64,000 nt of DNA from Bimastos eiseni (taxonomy: Eukaryota; Annelida; Clitellata; Crassiclitellata; Lumbricidae). This document shows, piece by piece, positions 60,916-64,000 of this stretch. Made by a program: the position numbers and the translations under genes. How positions within the stretch are numbered: the stretch's first letter is position 1; every line of letters starts with the position of its first letter. The stretch covers positions 5,272,864 through 5,336,863 of the forward strand of contig OY365814.1 in the NCBI GenBank assembly GCA_959347315.1, given 5' to 3'. The notes below the pieces were generated by a model. That model saw nothing but the letters and a program-made list of their open reading frames with translations. It made no database searches and had not been told where the DNA came from.

Positions 60916-61235
60916 AGTGCAGAGAGAGAGACTCTGAGCAAAAATCTTGAATGGGCGCTACATAAATGCTTGAGCACATACACATACATACACGAAGACG
61001 TTCACAGAAACGTGCATTGATGATAATCAAAGATGCAATACCATTTGTTAGAAATGTAAAATGCTATGTTCCTTTCACGTAGTTTTCTGCGTCTCAGATG
61101 TGTTGACATCATATATTTAGCGTAGAGCTTAGTTACATGTATGTCTGGGCCAATTGATATAACATAGTTATTCGGTTTCCTTGTGTTCATCGTGCTTGAT
61201 CTACATGTATCGTTGCGAAACCACAAAGTAATTTA

Positions 61236-63410
61236 TCAGTAGATTGTTCCTTTATTACGGATTTCCGTAGCGAGGCAACAGGAGACGATGATTTCAAAAA
61301 CCTGAATGGAGAGGATACACAAATTGGAAATCAATTATCAATGCATGTATGTGCTATTGTGAGAACAATATATCTAACAGATGGTCTTAATTTCCATTGA
61401 TGGAAATGAGCTTACTGCTTACAAAAGTTTGTTAAAGTGTGTCTGACCTCTTACTGAATGCCTGACTGACTGATTTCATAACTGACTAACTCTCTGTTAC
61501 TGACTAATTCATTTACTGATTGATTGACTAAATTTCGAACGGAAGACACACTTACATGTATTCACCTGCATAGTTACTGACTACCTGACTGACTTACTGA
61601 CCTAATGGACTAATGAATTTGCAGATGACGTACCGAATAAATGCCTGGTGTGGATAATTACATGATTACGTTAGTGACCTACGAACTGTAACCGTGATTA
61701 TTCTGAACATTACATTATAATAGATAGGCTTGAACAATTTATATATATAGATCATTATTATACATTCAGATTAGCTGAAAATTCGTTAATTCAGACAGTA
61801 TAGGTTCTGTCAGTCACTCGCGTAGGCTCTAGCATTTACAGTCAACCCACATTCTAGGGATACCTTGAGTGGTCAGTAGCTGACCAATCAAAGTAGTCTT
61901 TTCTAAGATAGGCCAGTTTCCTCTTTGGCTGAAGAAAGTCACTTATAAGCTACAGCACTGTTAGGAACTTGGCAGTCTGACTTCCGAAGAACTCTAGCTA
62001 TCTTGTCAGGCTCGTCAACTCGTATCATCTTAGGGTTTGGACATTATCATCTCACCCATACTCGCATTAGTAAGTATATGTAACAGTTATGTATTAGTCA
62101 CCATCATTATATATATTATTATTATTACCTCATCTTCTCTGTATTTAATAAAGATAAGTTGTATTCTAACTGTCTCTTCATGTGTAGCTAGTTTCCCTTA
62201 ACATAATCAAACTTACTAATCATCTAATATAATAGTAGAACAAGTTTAAGTAGAACCTTCAGCGTTCTTACAGAACTAAATGAATTAATGATAAGATAGT
62301 ATTTATATACTTTAAAGATAATTGTAAGCACGTGTGTGTTTGTGTGCACATGTGAAATATTAATTAGTTTGAAAGTTTGAAATTCTTTCATAACGACCTG
62401 GATTGCTATGAGACCAATTGCAACTCCAATAATAATCGCCAGATGGTCGGTGACCCAGTTCCGAAATTTCGCTTCACATCCCTTTTAAAAGAGTAGTTGA
62501 ATCTATGTACAAGTCAGTTGATAACCAAAATATTTGACAACAATTAGTGATTTAAATTTTAATGTAAAGGACGAATCTCTTATTAATCAAATCTACGAGA
62601 ACGTTTTGCATCCATGGAAGGAGGGTCAAGAGGCAATCTTTGGATCTATTGACCCCTTTGGTGGAGGACGGCATTGTACATGTAAGTATACTAAAGGTGC
62701 TCAGGAAAGGTAACGAAGATTAGCTTAGCAACACTATGTTATATAAATATACTATATTTATCAGGGCCACACTAAAACGGTCTCAGGAAGACCAGCCTAC
62801 ACTTGCGCTATATAAAATCAAATCTACAATAGCCAGGCTTCTCTCTTGGTTTTAAATAAGTAGGATTGGCTTAATCAAGGCTGAGATTAGATTGCAGTAG
62901 GCCTGCATTTGATTCCAGTTAGAATAATAGTAAAGTATATTGGAGCACACCACTAATTTTATCGAAAATCATAGTCTAGAGATTCTTCATAGATTTCAGT
63001 AGAGCGTTTTACATAATGGATAAAGCGGTTTCCTTTTACAAAATCAAATTACATTTGGACACATTAGGTGACCATCTCAGATACGAATACGATTAAGCGG
63101 ATAAGAATAATTAAAACCATGTTAAAAGAGGTTAGATCATACGGCATAACATTGAACTTTACAAGTCTTCATGAATGAGATCTGAAAAGATAATATGTTT
63201 AGATAAGATAAAATCATAAGAAGACAAAAGATACTGAATGCCAGTAGACAAATCGAAACAATGTTCTTATGCAATTACCTGTGTATGCAGATAGATCTCG
63301 CGGTTATTGGCGCTCAAGTCTGAAGCGGCGAGAGAACAGAGGCTGGAGTTGAGAGGAGTTGGGCTCTTGTGGTCGGAGTTGATGAGTACACAACACGTCG
63401 CTGGCACTGG
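61236..63410 (-). CDS. Tetraspanin, last three exons
   Basis: Minus-strand exons are 63279-63410 (132 bases), 62398-62481 (84 bases) and 61236-61301 (66 bases with TGA). The first starts after AATAG with PVPATCC, the tetraspanin VPxSCC motif of the large extracellular loop, and reads on to NREIYLHTQ before a GTAATT donor. The 84-base exon starts GCEAKFRNWV and continues into the fourth membrane helix (HLAIIIGVAIGLIAIQ). The last exon reads VFEIIVSCCLATEIRNKG, the end of the helix and a short cytoplasmic tail with a juxtamembrane CC, a likely palmitoylation site. All phases are 0. The 84-base exon donor is GTCGTT, weaker than consensus. Earlier exons lie beyond the window. Tetraspanins organise membrane protein complexes; the subtype is not assigned. 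Confidence 0.9.
61440..61625. repeat. Degenerate (TGACT/CTGA)n tract
   Basis: Repeated ACTGACTGA-type words inside or just after the tetraspanin's last intron region. Confidence 0.8.
61830..62200 (+). mobile_element. LTR-like sequence in a tetraspanin intron
   Basis: A CCAAT-like GACCAATCAAAG, a TATA-like CACTTATAAGC about 55 bases on, and AATAAAG near 62147 occur in the order of an LTR's U3-R-U5. The ends and target duplication could not be found, so this is tentative. Confidence 0.25.
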
Positions 63411-63419
63411 CTATTATAA

Positions 63420-64000
63420 GTAAATACATACAACGATTTACTTATTTGTAAATGAGTAATTGAGTGGGTGGGGTGGATGGACGAACGGATGGGTGGGTGG
63501 GTGGACTGGATTTGAGAAGACCACCACATTATCACCACCACCCACACCACTAGTTGGATGGACTAATTCCTGGAAAAATGTAAGAATGCACGAACGAATG
63601 GATATAGCTGTGGACAAATGAATGGATGAACGGACGGATAGAAGGAGGAAGGAATGGGGTGGATGGAATGGGTTTGATGACAATAATGACGGGAAACCTC
63701 AAACCAGTAGTAAATGACATAAATGCAAGATAAATGCAAAAAATATATATTTAATACAAAAAACATATAAAACGTTTGTTTCGACTTTATAAATGTGCTA
63801 AAAAAGTTTTGTAGGCTATCAAAAGCCCTAAATGTTACGAGACGGAAAATCATAATAAGCTTCTCAAACATAAGAAATCAGATATATTAGACAAACATTT
63901 TTAACAAATAAATGAACAAATACGTTAACCTATTATTTAATTAACACAAATTAATAAATTAATAAAACTATCAATGTAATCAATTAACCAATTAAACAGA
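63420..64000. other. Intron or upstream sequence with (TGGA)n tract
   Basis: GGTGGGTGG and TGGATGAACGGACGGA-type repeats span 63465-63660. The rest is AT-rich with no exon supported. Pro-His-Ser-rich minus frames are repeat artefacts. Confidence 0.6.

Overview
This is eukaryotic, intron-bearing, AT-rich genomic DNA, most likely from a marine deuterostome invertebrate. The frequent TAGGCCTA-type words and the mix of LINE, hAT, mariner and piggyBac relics suggest an echinoderm, but no rRNA or mitochondrial marker confirms this. There are no operons; genes are fragments spread over GT-AG exons, and most long open frames are transposon relics or microsatellite translations.

Layout. 1-15.5 kb: a block of at least 4.57 kb is present twice, nearly identical (1-4575 and 10138-14722). 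Each copy carries, on the minus strand, a complete small gene that I assembled by eye: TATA box, one-codon first exon, signal-peptide exon, cysteine-rich exon, terminal exon and AATAAA signal. It encodes an 82-residue secreted precursor with a dibasic site and a 51-residue cysteine-rich mature region, resembling an antimicrobial or toxin-like peptide precursor. Beyond a sharp edge the homology of the two copies continues at much lower identity. 15.5-24 kb: hAT, LINE and dispersed-repeat relics and a 15-bp minisatellite. 24-34 kb: nested mobile-element debris (piggyBac-like, LINE reverse transcriptase, pogo/Tigger-like transposase, a large unclassified transposon-like coding family). 34-48 kb: LINE tails, a broken NHL-repeat gene, an internally deleted hAT transposon, a GC-rich LTR-like island and a mariner. 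48-49 kb: the 3' end of an unrecognised two-exon gene. 49.8-57 kb: LINE relics (one split by a 243-bp hAT MITE with a perfect 8-bp target duplication), tRNA-like SINE heads and a truncated serpin with an 11-bp frameshifting duplication. 60-64 kb: a LINE 3' end and the last three exons of a tetraspanin.

The genes do not form one pathway. The host genes seen are a tandem secreted-peptide cluster, a tetraspanin, a serpin fragment, an NHL pseudogene and one unknown gene, set in a repeat-rich landscape. The recently duplicated secreted cysteine-rich peptide gene is the main discovery candidate.
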